A stretch of DNA of 64,000 bases from Actinomadura hibisca NBRC 15177 (GCF_001552635.1 NZ_BCRO01000019.1:186001-250000), one strand, 5' to 3'. Counted from the first letter of the stretch, positions 45,391 to 53,872 are shown. Numbers and translations are program-made. Notes: a model not told the origin generated them from the sequence alone.

Positions 45391-46136
45391 CCGAGCTTCT
45401 GGAGTTGCTTTTTCAACAGCTTCGTGGCCCGTTGAGCGATCGGGTCCGCAGATTTGCCGGGCGCTGTTCGCTCCCAGTAGAGGGTGGAGACAACGAGATT
45501 TCCACTCAGGGCGTAGTCGTACATGAAGTGATAAACATTGAACTTTGTTTGGGATGATGGCTCGGTATGCTTTTCGAGGCCGCGAAAATGCTCCCATTCT
45601 CCCAGCTTCTCATCGCTCACCTGCCAGGTGTCGTCATGAGAGAGGAGGACGAAGTTCTTGCGGATCTTCTTCTGGGGCACGTGTTTTTTAGCTGGGCACT
45701 TTTGTGCTGTCGCTTTGAGGGCTGTGTAGGCTGTCGAAGCATCTGCTGGGCTCTCGTAACGGGCGAACAACTGCCCGTACTTTATCTCGTCGCCTCCGCG
45801 TTCAGAGTTCTTGAACTGGCGCACGGCGACGTCCGGGCTGCCTGAGAGTTTGGCGCTCGACAGTGAGCACATGGGCGCCTTGCGCTCCTTGAGGGAAGTC
45901 AGTGCGACATCAATTTCACTGACATCCTTGCCCATCTCTTTGGGAGCGAGAAGGGCGGATTTTATTTTTGCGACGGTGTAGCTGGGTGGCGCGGTGGTGG
46001 CTCCTGGCTTAGGAGTCGACGAAGTCGGGGTGCTCTTTTTCTGATCTTCGCTGCATCCCGTCAAGGTCAGAGCTGCGATGACGCAAAAGATTAGAGAGGT
46101 CCTGAGGCTGGGGTAACTCATTCCAGCGACGCTCAC
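45387..46136 (-). CDS. Lipoprotein of the kinase operon
   Basis: About 249 residues. The signal peptide ends in the lipobox LTGC (SLIFCVIAALTLTGCSE), so it should be lipid-anchored outside the membrane. The mature part begins with a Ser/Thr/Pro spacer and continues as a 180-residue soluble domain (KIKSALLAPKEMGKDVSEID, YESPADASTAYTALKATAQKC). The GTG start overlaps the secreted-protein gene stop (GTGA, 46133-46136); an ATG at 46119-46121 is an alternative. The layout resembles sensor-type lipoproteins near mycobacterial kinases, but the family is not recognised. GC is notably low; 45541-45600 has 29 G/C of 60 by hand count. Confidence 0.75.
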   Translation of the reverse strand: MSVAGMSYPSLRTSLIFCVIAALTLTGCSEDQKKSTPTSSTPKPGATTAPPSYTVAKIKSALLAPKEMGKDVSEIDVALTSLKERKAPMCSLSSAKLSGSPDVAVRQFKNSERGGDEIKYGQLFARYESPADASTAYTALKATAQKCPAKKHVPQKKIRKNFVLLSHDDTWQVSDEKLGEWEHFRGLEKHTEPSSQTKFNVYHFMYDYALSGNLVVSTLYWERTAPGKSADPIAQRATKLLKKQLQKLG

Positions 46137-46849
46137 TGTTGCGTGTTGGTCTGGATTTCCCCCACGACCAGTGGTGTTGGTGCGGAGGGTTGCGTCATTT
46201 CAGCCAAGCCCCCACCTGCCTGGTCGCATTCAGCGCCTGAGCAGGTCCAGGACACTGTCCAGACGATAGTGGCAGTGATCTTGTAGGAGCCGCCCGGTGC
46301 CTTGGTCGAGGAGCGGTGATAGGTATAACCACAGGAGGTGCCGTCCTTGCTGCCTGCGCCATTGCAGGTCAGGGTGGTTTCACCCAGTTCCCAGCGCACG
46401 GATTGTGGTGTGGCCGTCGCTTGTACGGTCTGGGCGCCGACAGTGATGGGGGCTGTTTGCACCGTGTTGAAGCCGTCGACCCACAAGCCGGTGCGGACCT
46501 GCACGTACGTCTTGCCTTCGGGGGAGGTGTGCACTTGTGGGATGGGAAGCTTGGCCGTGGAGCGAGCCCATTCGGCCAGATCGGCAGTGGCCGGTGGGGC
46601 TGCTTGGGGCGGGCCGGTGTTCACCCCTCCGCCGCCGCCTTCCTCACCAGGCAGTTCCGGAATGACGTTGCTTCCGCCTCCACCGCCGGAATCCTCGTTG
46701 CCGCCGCCACCGGTGGAGCCGCCGCCGTTCCCTAAGCCGCAGTCCAACCTGGTGCAAGGATCGGCGCTGGCGGGGGGAGCGAGGAGCAGAATGATCCCTA
46801 GAACTGCGGTTATCGGTGCGACGACCAATAGCGAACGGTGACTGCGCAT
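46133..46849 (-). CDS. Secreted beta-rich protein of the kinase operon (copy 1)
   Basis: A 238-residue protein with a signal peptide (MRSHRSLLVVAPITAVLGII to ASA about residue 30), a Gly-rich spacer and a C-terminal domain of about 150 residues. The domain has YVQVRTGLWVDGF, RWELGETTLTCNG, CGYTYHRSS and VSWTCSGAECDQAGGG, with four cysteines probably in disulfides. It is homologous to the protein at 57178-57867, which matches at WTC-G, CD-PGGG and EIQT. It overlaps the lipoprotein gene by GTGA. No known function. Confidence 0.78.
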   Translation of the reverse strand: MRSHRSLLVVAPITAVLGIILLLAPPASADPCTRLDCGLGNGGGSTGGGGNEDSGGGGGSNVIPELPGEEGGGGGVNTGPPQAAPPATADLAEWARSTAKLPIPQVHTSPEGKTYVQVRTGLWVDGFNTVQTAPITVGAQTVQATATPQSVRWELGETTLTCNGAGSKDGTSCGYTYHRSSTKAPGGSYKITATIVWTVSWTCSGAECDQAGGGLAEMTQPSAPTPLVVGEIQTNTQQ

Positions 46850-46935
46850 CGGATTTCTCGTCCTGTGAAACGATGAAGAGGGGGCGGCCTGGACGAGAGA
46901 GTCGGCCAGTGGCTCGGTGCGGTGCGACGGTGTGG

Positions 46936-47592
46936 TCAGCATTTCTCGTCCCGGATGCTGTCGGAGACTTTCCAGGTGCCGGAGTCGTAACGCACGGCAG
47001 TGCGATAGACGAAGGCGCCTCCAGGGCCGCCGCCGGTGCGCTTGCCCGTCTTGGTGGAGAAGCGGTAGCTGCCGAGGGTGCGCAGGCAATCGACGACATA
47101 GACGGTCAGCCCGTCCTTGGCGCGCGCGTAGACCTTGGGATTGGTGACAAGGGTGAAACGCCAGACCTGGTTTGCTGCCTTTACTTTTTCGACGTCCCTA
47201 GTGACATTTGTCAAGACGGGATCGACGGCGACCGTGGCCAGATCAGTGGCGTCGTTCCGCTCGTAAACCTGTTTGTAGACCTTCTGGAACTCGCGGTAGC
47301 GGCTCAGGACGTCCTGGTTCACCTGAGGAGTCGGCAGGCTGGACGGGTGGGCCGTCCCTGTGGGTGGTGCGGAGCCGCTGGGGGCCGGGGAGGCGCTGTC
47401 GAACGTTCCGTTCGGGTTGAGTGCGCCGCTCGACGCCTTCTCCTGGCCGCAGGCCGTGAGAGTGCTGCCCAGCAAAGTCGTTGCGAGCAGGCAGGACGCG
47501 GCACGGAACAGGGGGGAAGTCGGGATCTTCTCAGCCGTCACGGTGGCGCGGCGGGGTCCGCGGGGGGTGGTACGTACCGACCGGGCGCGCAT
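46936..47592 (-). CDS. Lipoprotein heading the kinase operon (copy 1)
   Basis: A 218-residue protein. A long basic N-terminus is followed by a hydrophobic stretch and lipobox LTAC (LLATTLLGSTLTACGQ). After a Ser/Pro spacer, the mature domain (about 90-218) contains VLSRYREFQKVYKQVYERND, VYVVDCLRTLGSY and WKVSDSIRDEKC, ending in a cysteine. It matches the protein at 57861-58385 (VLTRYRLF, IDCVST, GGWKV, terminal PRC). The fold may be NTF2-like. The ATG at 47592 has AGGGA upstream. It lies 86 bp before the secreted-protein gene and is the likely first gene of the operon. Confidence 0.75.
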   Translation of the reverse strand: MRARSVRTTPRGPRRATVTAEKIPTSPLFRAASCLLATTLLGSTLTACGQEKASSGALNPNGTFDSASPAPSGSAPPTGTAHPSSLPTPQVNQDVLSRYREFQKVYKQVYERNDATDLATVAVDPVLTNVTRDVEKVKAANQVWRFTLVTNPKVYARAKDGLTVYVVDCLRTLGSYRFSTKTGKRTGGGPGGAFVYRTAVRYDSGTWKVSDSIRDEKC

Positions 47593-47773
47593 CGCTATCC
47601 CTGACTTGTTCAGCCGACAACGGGGCGGAGTACGCGCGAAAGCTTACAGAGGTGTATGTGGCGAGAAAAGGGATTCGTTGCCGAAAGGTCTGACCGTGCA
47701 CGTCGCGTCTGGTGCATCTGGTTTTCGGTGATGTGGGCACCGGTGGGACGGGGAGCCGGGCTGGTCTGCGGCT

Positions 47774-48814
47774 TCAGTCGGAGTCGGTTGCGGCCAGGAG
47801 GGCCAGCGTCTCGCTGTCCGGGCGCAGGACGGCTACTCCCAGGTCCAGGATCGGTGCGACTCCCAGGTACCAGTTGCTGGTCGTTGCGAACAGCAAGGTC
47901 TTGCTTCCGGGGTCGGGGCCGCAGAGGGCGTTGTAGGACTGCCATGCCCGTGCACGGGAGTACGCGCCGCTGTGCCAGGTGGTGTACGGGCCGCCTGCCA
48001 TGGACTTGCGGAACAGTGTCGTCCATAGTTCGGTGCCGCTCACCTCGCGGGCCTGCACCGTCTCTGCTCCGGTCAGGCAGGCTGCGTTCAGGCTCAGTAG
48101 GAGGGCCGGGCTGGGGGTGGTGGGCTCGGCCAGCAGGTACAGGCGTGCTTCGGCCAGGTCCGGGTCGGTGCGTTGGTAGTCGAGCAGGACGGCCTTGGCT
48201 TGGGCTGCTTCCGGCCAATCGACCTCGATGCTTTCGATGGGCAGGGAAGCGTGGGCTGTTTGGTGTGCGACCGGTTCGTTGGCTAGGCCGTGGGTTGCCG
48301 TCGGGAAGCCTAGGAGGGGGAAGGCTGGTTCTTCCTGGGCCAAGCGTTGTAGCGGCAGGTTGGCCAAGGGGTGGTTGGTCAAGCGGAGGTGTTCGGCTAG
48401 GTGTACCGCTTCCGGGTGGTCCGCTAGGGAGCCGTGGCGCAGGATCAGTTCGTGTAGCAGGCACGCTGCCAGTTCCGTACGGGTGCCCAGGACGGGCAGC
48501 AGGTCCGTCAGGGATTGGTTGTTCGCCAGCCACAGTGCTATCCCCGCCTCGCCACCGCGTAGCCAGAACTCGGGGGCGGCTATGCCTGGCTTCGGACGCG
48601 GGAAGGGCGCGATGGCTCGCAGGCGTTCGGCGATGTCCAGGACTAGAGCGATCCGGTCGCGGCCCGGGGAGCGGGCTGTGGCCAACAGGGCGTCCTCGAA
48701 CGCGCGGGCCGTCATGCTGGACGGGTGCCGGTCGGTCAGCAGGTCCGTCAGGTAGGCCGCGACGGGTGCCAGATGGCCGGTCTCCAAGTATCGCCGGACC
48801 TGCTCCTTCTTCAC
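47774..48814 (-). CDS. DUF6183-like protein of unknown function
   Basis: A 346-residue soluble helical protein. It appears to belong to the DUF6183 group of actinomycete proteins (TAHASLPIESIEVDWPEAAQAKAVLL, LWTTLFRKSMAGGPYTTWHSGAYSR, NWYLGVAPILDLGVAVLRPDSETLALLAATDSD near its end). No catalytic motif is evident. The GTG start overlaps the stop of the upstream gene (GTGA, 48811-48814), so the two are translationally coupled. It lies in the accessory stretch. Confidence 0.65.
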   Translation of the reverse strand: MKKEQVRRYLETGHLAPVAAYLTDLLTDRHPSSMTARAFEDALLATARSPGRDRIALVLDIAERLRAIAPFPRPKPGIAAPEFWLRGGEAGIALWLANNQSLTDLLPVLGTRTELAACLLHELILRHGSLADHPEAVHLAEHLRLTNHPLANLPLQRLAQEEPAFPLLGFPTATHGLANEPVAHQTAHASLPIESIEVDWPEAAQAKAVLLDYQRTDPDLAEARLYLLAEPTTPSPALLLSLNAACLTGAETVQAREVSGTELWTTLFRKSMAGGPYTTWHSGAYSRARAWQSYNALCGPDPGSKTLLFATTSNWYLGVAPILDLGVAVLRPDSETLALLAATDSD

Positions 48815-49326
48815 TGGAAGAGCAGTTCGCGGAAGCCGCTCTCCGGCCAGGGGCAACCGCCGTCCACCTCGTTGCCGGTCGCCTCGGTGACCAGGGCGAA
48901 CGGCACCTCGAAGAGGTGGTCCACGTCGGGATCCTCCGCTTCGGCCTCCTGCGCGAGGCGGGCCAGGCTTTCGGGCGGTGTTCCTTCGGTGCTGAGCTGC
49001 GGGTCCTCGCCGCTTTCGCTCACCACCCGCCAGACGCGGCGGCCGTCGCGGTACAGCTCTGCGTGCGCGTACATGTCGTGCTCCTCCATGTACGCCGTGA
49101 CGAGGGTGGTGCCCTTGCTGAGCGCTGTCAGGTGGTCTGGTTCGTCCCAGACGTTGTGGGCCGAGTCGCCGATCACCGTCCAGCCGTTCGTGGCGGGGGC
49201 GACGCAGGTGGGTGCGGTCGAGAGGTCGGGTTCTGCGACGGTCTCGCCGAGTGTGGCGCCGAGGCGGGTCAGGATCTCCTCTGGGGACAGGTCTTTGACG
49301 GCGACGTAACCGGTGGCGAATCCCAT
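48811..49326 (-). CDS. Unknown protein coupled to the DUF6183-like gene
   Basis: A 171-residue acidic soluble protein (GWTVIGDSAHNVWDEPDHLT, TLVTAYMEEHDMYAHAELYRDGRRVWRVV) with no signal peptide. The pattern of alternating aromatic and acidic strands is reminiscent of SUKH- or immunity-type proteins, but I do not recognise a family. It shares a GTGA overlap with the DUF6183-like gene and follows the GNAT gene by 10 bp, so all three probably form one unit. Confidence 0.6.
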   Translation of the reverse strand: MGFATGYVAVKDLSPEEILTRLGATLGETVAEPDLSTAPTCVAPATNGWTVIGDSAHNVWDEPDHLTALSKGTTLVTAYMEEHDMYAHAELYRDGRRVWRVVSESGEDPQLSTEGTPPESLARLAQEAEAEDPDVDHLFEVPFALVTEATGNEVDGGCPWPESGFRELLFQ

Positions 49327-49336
49327 GGCGATCTTT

Positions 49337-49906
49337 CTAGTGGGAGGGAGTCCGGTCGTAAAGGCCGTCCGGGGCGGGCAGGGCGTACACCAGTGTTTTT
49401 CCGTCGCTGGAGCGGCGCGTCATCCCCAGCTTCACCATCACCCGTTCGGATGCCGCGTTGGCCGGGTCGCAGCGCGCCACCACCAGCGACGTCCGCACCC
49501 GGTGGAACGCCTCGTCCAGCAGGGCCCGCGCCGCCTCCGTGGCGACGCCCCGGCCCCACGCGTGCGGCTCCGTCCACCAGCCGATCTCCAGGGCCGCGTC
49601 CTCGATACCCGGCAGCGTGTCGTGCAGCCAGGTCAGTGACGCCAGGCCCAGGAACCGCCCGGTGCGGCGGTCCAGGACGGCGCGCCAGCCGAAGCCGTGC
49701 CGTACCCAGTGCGCCAGGGCCTCGGAGTGCCGCAGCGCGGCGTGGGCGGGCGGCCATGGGCGCTGGCCCACGTAGCGCATGACCCGCTCGTCGGACGACA
49801 TGCGCGCGAGGTCGGCGCCGTAGCGGTACTGCCAGGCCGGAAGCAGCAGCCGCGGCGTGCTGAGGCAGGACACGCCGTCCACGCCTCCGACCCTAGCGCG
49901 CGTCAA
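49337..49906 (-). CDS. GNAT-family acetyltransferase, RimJ/RimL-like
   Basis: A 189-residue N-acetyltransferase: LSTPRLLLPAW N-terminal strand, ALEIGWWTEPHAWGRGVATEAARALLDEAF with the acetyl-CoA pyrophosphate loop, then ANAASERVMVKLGM. The most open start is TTG (49904-49906), overlapping the upstream hydrolase stop as TTGA. GTG codons at 49882 and 49873 are alternatives; the latter follows GGAGG by 10 bases. Target unknown. Confidence 0.85.
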   Translation of the reverse strand: MTRARVGGVDGVSCLSTPRLLLPAWQYRYGADLARMSSDERVMRYVGQRPWPPAHAALRHSEALAHWVRHGFGWRAVLDRRTGRFLGLASLTWLHDTLPGIEDAALEIGWWTEPHAWGRGVATEAARALLDEAFHRVRTSLVVARCDPANAASERVMVKLGMTRRSSDGKTLVYALPAPDGLYDRTPSH

Positions 49907-51069
49907 CCCGCCTTCCGAAGGAATGCGTCAAGGGACGCCTCGTAGGCGCTCGCATCGACGTTCCAGGCGTCGGTGTGGTCGGCGTGCACGGAGATGTGGC
50001 TGACCAGTCCGGCAGGGGCCTTGCGCGCGAACTCGTAGGACGGGCGGTTGTCCACCATCTCGTCCTCGTCGGTGGTGTACAGCAGCACCGGCGTTTTCAG
50101 CGTGATGGCGTAGCGCCGCTGGTCGAACTGGCCGAGGTCGATGCCGTAGCGCCACTCCACGACGCGCTTGGCGACGGCGGTCAGCGGCGCGGGCAGGCCG
50201 CGTTCGGCGCCCTGCTTGTCCAGCGTCGCGCCCCAGTCCATGACGGGCGAATCCAGCACCACGCCCCGGATCGGCGCGGGGTCGTTGCGCAGCGTCCGCA
50301 TCACCATCGCGCCGCCCATCGACCAGCCGTACAGGACGATTCCGGTCGCGCCCTGCCCGCGCGCGTACGCGATGGCGTTGCGCACCTCGTCCCACTCGGT
50401 CTGGCCCATCAGGTTGCGGCCGCCCGGCGCGGCCGGCGCGCCCACGTCGTTGCGGTAGGCGATCGACAACATCGGCATGCCGGTGCGCTGGACGGCCCGC
50501 ATCGCGCGGAGGGTTTCGGCGCGGTCGGCGTTGCGGCCGTGCACGGCGATCACCCAGGTGCGGCGGGGCGTGGTGCCGGGCAACAACCAGGCGGGCATCG
50601 GGCCCAGCTTGGACGGATAGGTGACGTTCTGGAAGTCCAGCCCCAGGGCTGTCTTGGGGTCGCCGCCGTAGACCCAGTGGTCGATCGCGGCGCGCAGCCC
50701 CGTCGTCAGGGCGCCCTGCGGGACGGACTCGACTTTCCGGACGACGGTCTTCGCGTCGCCGCCGACGACCTGTCCCATGATCGCGCGGCCGTCCCGCCAG
50801 ACCAGGCCCCACAGGCCCGGCCGGACGGTGCCCGGCTCGCGCGGCAGCGTCACGGTGCCGTTCGCGGCGGCCAGGACGGTCAGCCGGTACTCGCGGCCGT
50901 GCTCCACCTCGGTCGCGACGCCCGAGAAGTACCAGCCGATCCCGGCCGCGCCCGCCCCGGCCAGCAGCACGAGCGCCACGACGGCGGCGAGGAGCGTGCG
51001 CAGGAGCCGCTTCTTGTGGCGGCGCGGCGGGCTGGCGGAAACGCTGGGAGCGTCGGTTTCGGTGGGCAC
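49903..51069 (-). CDS. Membrane-anchored alpha/beta hydrolase
   Basis: A 388-residue protein with one N-terminal helix (LLRTLLAAVVALVLLAGAGAAGI) and an outside hydrolase domain. The nucleophile motif is GWSMGGAM, the acid residue is in YTTDEDEMVD and the histidine in VHADHTDAW. This is the fold of BEM46/FrsA-like hydrolases; substrate unknown. The start is GTG at 51067-51069 (VPTETDAP). It lies 47 bp after the NADAR gene on the same strand. Confidence 0.85.
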   Translation of the reverse strand: MPTETDAPSVSASPPRRHKKRLLRTLLAAVVALVLLAGAGAAGIGWYFSGVATEVEHGREYRLTVLAAANGTVTLPREPGTVRPGLWGLVWRDGRAIMGQVVGGDAKTVVRKVESVPQGALTTGLRAAIDHWVYGGDPKTALGLDFQNVTYPSKLGPMPAWLLPGTTPRRTWVIAVHGRNADRAETLRAMRAVQRTGMPMLSIAYRNDVGAPAAPGGRNLMGQTEWDEVRNAIAYARGQGATGIVLYGWSMGGAMVMRTLRNDPAPIRGVVLDSPVMDWGATLDKQGAERGLPAPLTAVAKRVVEWRYGIDLGQFDQRRYAITLKTPVLLYTTDEDEMVDNRPSYEFARKAPAGLVSHISVHADHTDAWNVDASAYEASLDAFLRKAG

Positions 51070-51116
51070 GACATACGACGTTATGCGAGGCAGGGCCGCC
51101 CCGGGTAACCGGTCGC

Positions 51117-51638
51117 CTACTTCAGGGCGTCGCGGGCGTCCATCAGGGCGAAGCCCAACAGGTTCTCGCCGCGCCATTGGGACGGAGTCAAGGCCTCGGG
51201 GCGGTCCTCGGCCAGGCCGATGCCCCAGATCCTGTCCAGCGGGCTGGCCTCCACCAGGATCTTGCCGCCGGTGGACAGCAGGTACCCGCGCAGCTCGTCG
51301 GACTGGCCGAACTTCGCGACGCTGCCGCGCACCACGATGTCGTAGCGGTGCTCCACCCAGGTTCGCTCGTCGAAGCCCTGCACCTGCCGCCCCATCGCCT
51401 TGGCCTTGCCCGGGGAGTCGGCCGCCAGGACCTGCCTGAGGTTCTCCTCGTCGCCGAACAGCCGCGCCTTCTCGGCCATCATGTAGTGCTCGGCCGTCGG
51501 GTAGACGACGTCGTCGAGGACGAACGGTGACGGCCACCACTGGCTCAGGCAGCCCTTGCGCTGCTTCCCGCCCCAGAACAGCACGAACTCCGGCAGTTGT
51601 CGCTGCTCTTCCAGTTTGATCAGGTCCGCTACGCGCAT
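51117..51638 (-). CDS. NADAR-family protein (YbiA-like)
   Basis: A 173-residue NADAR-domain protein: FVLFWGGKQRKGCLSQWWPSPF (shown in two parts as FVLFWGG and CLSQWWPSPF), YPTAEHYMMAEKARLFGD, and DRIWGIGLAEDRPEAL near the end. E. coli YbiA is an N-glycosidase acting on damaged riboflavin intermediates, and some NADARs reverse guanine ADP-ribosylation as antitoxins. It is divergent from the TNT NAD glycohydrolase gene with only 104 bp between starts, which makes an NAD- or ADP-ribose-related pairing worth testing. Confidence 0.9.
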   Translation of the reverse strand: MRVADLIKLEEQRQLPEFVLFWGGKQRKGCLSQWWPSPFVLDDVVYPTAEHYMMAEKARLFGDEENLRQVLAADSPGKAKAMGRQVQGFDERTWVEHRYDIVVRGSVAKFGQSDELRGYLLSTGGKILVEASPLDRIWGIGLAEDRPEALTPSQWRGENLLGFALMDARDALK

Positions 51639-51742
51639 CCTCCGAGCCTGCCGGACCGCGCACCGGACGCCAACCCCTTTTCCGCCCGGTGTGGACGGAT
51701 AACCTGCGGATCGTCGGGTCGGCGAACTTCAGGGGGACCTGG

Positions 51743-53872
51743 ATGGCGGGACGCAACGAACGCAGCACCGTGCTGGAGCGGCAGATCGTGGACCTGGTGC
51801 GGGCCGTCGCCCCGCCGGGCTGGCGGCGCGCGGACGTGTCCTGCCGCGCGACCGTCGCGGTGCACGAGGTCGCGCTGACGGTGCTGACCGGCGACGGCAA
51901 GGTCGCCACGGCCGAGAACCCGCCGCCGGAGCTGGCCGACCTGCTGGTCGAGCTGCGCCGCGCGCACTACCTGTCGGAGCAGGGCACCTGGTTCTCGATG
52001 GTCTTCCACGTGGAGCCGGAGACCGCGCGGCCCTTCTACAACTTCGACTTCGACCCGGGATGGCAGCCGCCGATCCCGCCCGAGTGCTGGCGGCGCGACC
52101 AGACCGTGCTGCCGCGCGACGGCGGCAACCTGCCCGCCTGGCTGCGCGACCGCATGTCCGACCGCGAGCCGGAGTACCCGATCGACCCCGCGCCGCTGAC
52201 GCTCAATCCCGTCGAGCAGATGGAGGTGCTGTCGGACCGGCTCAGCGTGCTGCTGGCGGTGCAGGTCCCCGCGCTGTGGGAGCGGGCGTTCGGGTACTAC
52301 CAGGCGGCCGGGGAGCACGTGGAGTTCCCGCCGCTGATGGTGCAGCTGGCGGACGGGCGGACACAGACCTGGACGCCGCCGCGCGCCGCCGCCGTGCTGC
52401 TGGACCGGCTGCGCGCCGGGACGCACGGTTTCCAGGGCTCGACGTGGTCGCGGATCGACTTCGAGATCCTGTACGAGGACGGCGGGGTGCGCTGCCGCGC
52501 GGCGTTCACCCACGACGAGGAGCCCGACTGGGGCAAACCGCCTTCCATCGATGACGTTCGGCGAGAACTGGAACGTTTTCCGCGCGACCGGGTACCGGAG
52601 TGGATGAGCCGGACGCTGGGCGGCGTCCCGGAGGCCGTCGCGCCGGTGACGGCACCGGCCGAGGGCGTACGGAAGGCCCGCGTGTTCGACCGTCTGGGTC
52701 CGGACGGGGAAGGGCCGTCGGTGTCGCGGCCGGCGGTTCCGGAGGAGGAGGTCGAGCGGGTGGTGGCTTACCTGCGGGGTGCGCCGGTGGTGCTGGCGGC
52801 CCGCTCGTACGCGCCCGACCAGCTCGATCCGGCGCGCGGCGACCGGGTGCCGCTCACGTTCCACACGGACGGCACCTGGGTGTGGTCGGGCGCGGTGGGC
52901 TACTACCTGGCGGAGCACGGCCTGCCGCCGGAACCTGACCTGGTCGAGCACATCCGGGCGGGCGGGTTCCGGGTGCCGGAGGTGGACGAGACGGCGATGG
53001 ACGCCGCCAACGCCGCTGTCACGGGGCGTTCCGCGCCTGAGCCGGTGGGCAAGGTCTTCACCCAACAGTGGCTGACGCGGCTGAGCGAGAAACTGGAGGA
53101 ACTCGGCGTGGACCCAGGCTCCTATCGCATCCGGGAGACCGCTGAAGGGGCTTGGTGCCTGGTGGAGGAAGGGCGTTGGTCGGTGTTCCGGCTGGATGAC
53201 GGCGAGCGGTATCGCGAGAGCGTCTTCGACGAGGTGGGGGAGGCGGCGGCTCACTTGTTGGGGAGTGTGCTGCTGGTGCCTCGGAAGCGTCGAGACGAGG
53301 CGGTGGGGGCGCAGGAAGGGCGTGCTGGGCTGGGGGCGACGCAGGAAGGTCGTGTTGAGGCGGGGGTGCCGCAGGAGCGTCGTGCTGAGCCGGTGGTGCC
53401 TGCGCCTCCGGTGCCCGTGCCGCCCGTTCCGGCTCCGCCGGTCCCGGTGCCGCCCGTGCCCGCGCCGCCGGTGCCGGCCCCACCCGTCCCGGCGCCGCCC
53501 GTGCCCGAGCCGGAGGAGACGCGACAGCAGTGGATGGGGGAGACGATTCAGCCGCTGCCGGGGGAACCGCCGCTGACGCTGTTCCGGGAGCGGCAGATGG
53601 TCGAGTTGCAGGCGGGCACGATGCTGGACCGCTTCGGCGAGACGGGCGGGAACCTCGTCTACGCCGCGCACACGCCGTTCGAGCGGCGTTCGCTGCCGCC
53701 GGACTGGGCGGGGCGGCCGTATCACCTGTACCGGGTCGAGCGGCCGATGTGGGTGCTGACGGGGGTCGCGGTGCCTTGGTTCGAGCAGCCGGGGGGCGGG
53801 GTGGGTTACGTGTTGTCGCGGTCGGTGGGGGAGTTGTTGGGGGACGGGGGGTTGGTGGAGGTGTTCGGGTAG
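51743..53872 (+). CDS. Multidomain protein with C-terminal TNT (NAD glycohydrolase toxin) domain
   Basis: A 709-residue protein. The last 100 residues are a TNT domain (MLDRFGETGGNLVYAAHTPF, RSLPPDW, YRVERPMWVLTGVAVPWF, QPGGGVGYV), the NAD-degrading fold of the M. tuberculosis necrotizing toxin. Ahead of it are a Pro-rich linker (about 552-590), a WCLVEEGRWSVFR module, a TFHTDGTWVWSGAVGYYL module, and two related N-terminal repeats (GTWFSMVFHVEP...YNFDFDPGW and STWSRIDFEILYE...AAFTHDEEPDW) that resemble YezG/DUF600-type folds. There is no signal peptide. The ATG has AGGGGGA six bases upstream. No adjacent classical immunity gene is obvious apart from the divergent NADAR. Confidence 0.82.
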   Translation: MAGRNERSTVLERQIVDLVRAVAPPGWRRADVSCRATVAVHEVALTVLTGDGKVATAENPPPELADLLVELRRAHYLSEQGTWFSMVFHVEPETARPFYNFDFDPGWQPPIPPECWRRDQTVLPRDGGNLPAWLRDRMSDREPEYPIDPAPLTLNPVEQMEVLSDRLSVLLAVQVPALWERAFGYYQAAGEHVEFPPLMVQLADGRTQTWTPPRAAAVLLDRLRAGTHGFQGSTWSRIDFEILYEDGGVRCRAAFTHDEEPDWGKPPSIDDVRRELERFPRDRVPEWMSRTLGGVPEAVAPVTAPAEGVRKARVFDRLGPDGEGPSVSRPAVPEEEVERVVAYLRGAPVVLAARSYAPDQLDPARGDRVPLTFHTDGTWVWSGAVGYYLAEHGLPPEPDLVEHIRAGGFRVPEVDETAMDAANAAVTGRSAPEPVGKVFTQQWLTRLSEKLEELGVDPGSYRIRETAEGAWCLVEEGRWSVFRLDDGERYRESVFDEVGEAAAHLLGSVLLVPRKRRDEAVGAQEGRAGLGATQEGRVEAGVPQERRAEPVVPAPPVPVPPVPAPPVPVPPVPAPPVPAPPVPAPPVPEPEETRQQWMGETIQPLPGEPPLTLFRERQMVELQAGTMLDRFGETGGNLVYAAHTPFERRSLPPDWAGRPYHLYRVERPMWVLTGVAVPWFEQPGGGVGYVLSRSVGELLGDGGLVEVFG
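53395..53512 (+). repeat. Tandem coding repeat: PVP/APP linker of the TNT protein
   Basis: Short units close to CCGGTGCCCGCGCCG repeat imperfectly and encode a Pro-Val-Ala-rich linker before the TNT domain. Such repeats change length easily between strains. Confidence 0.7.

Noticed and set aside
53395..53512. Possible CRISPR-like array
   Set aside because: The repeats are short, in frame, and encode a Pro-rich linker; no spacers and no cas genes.
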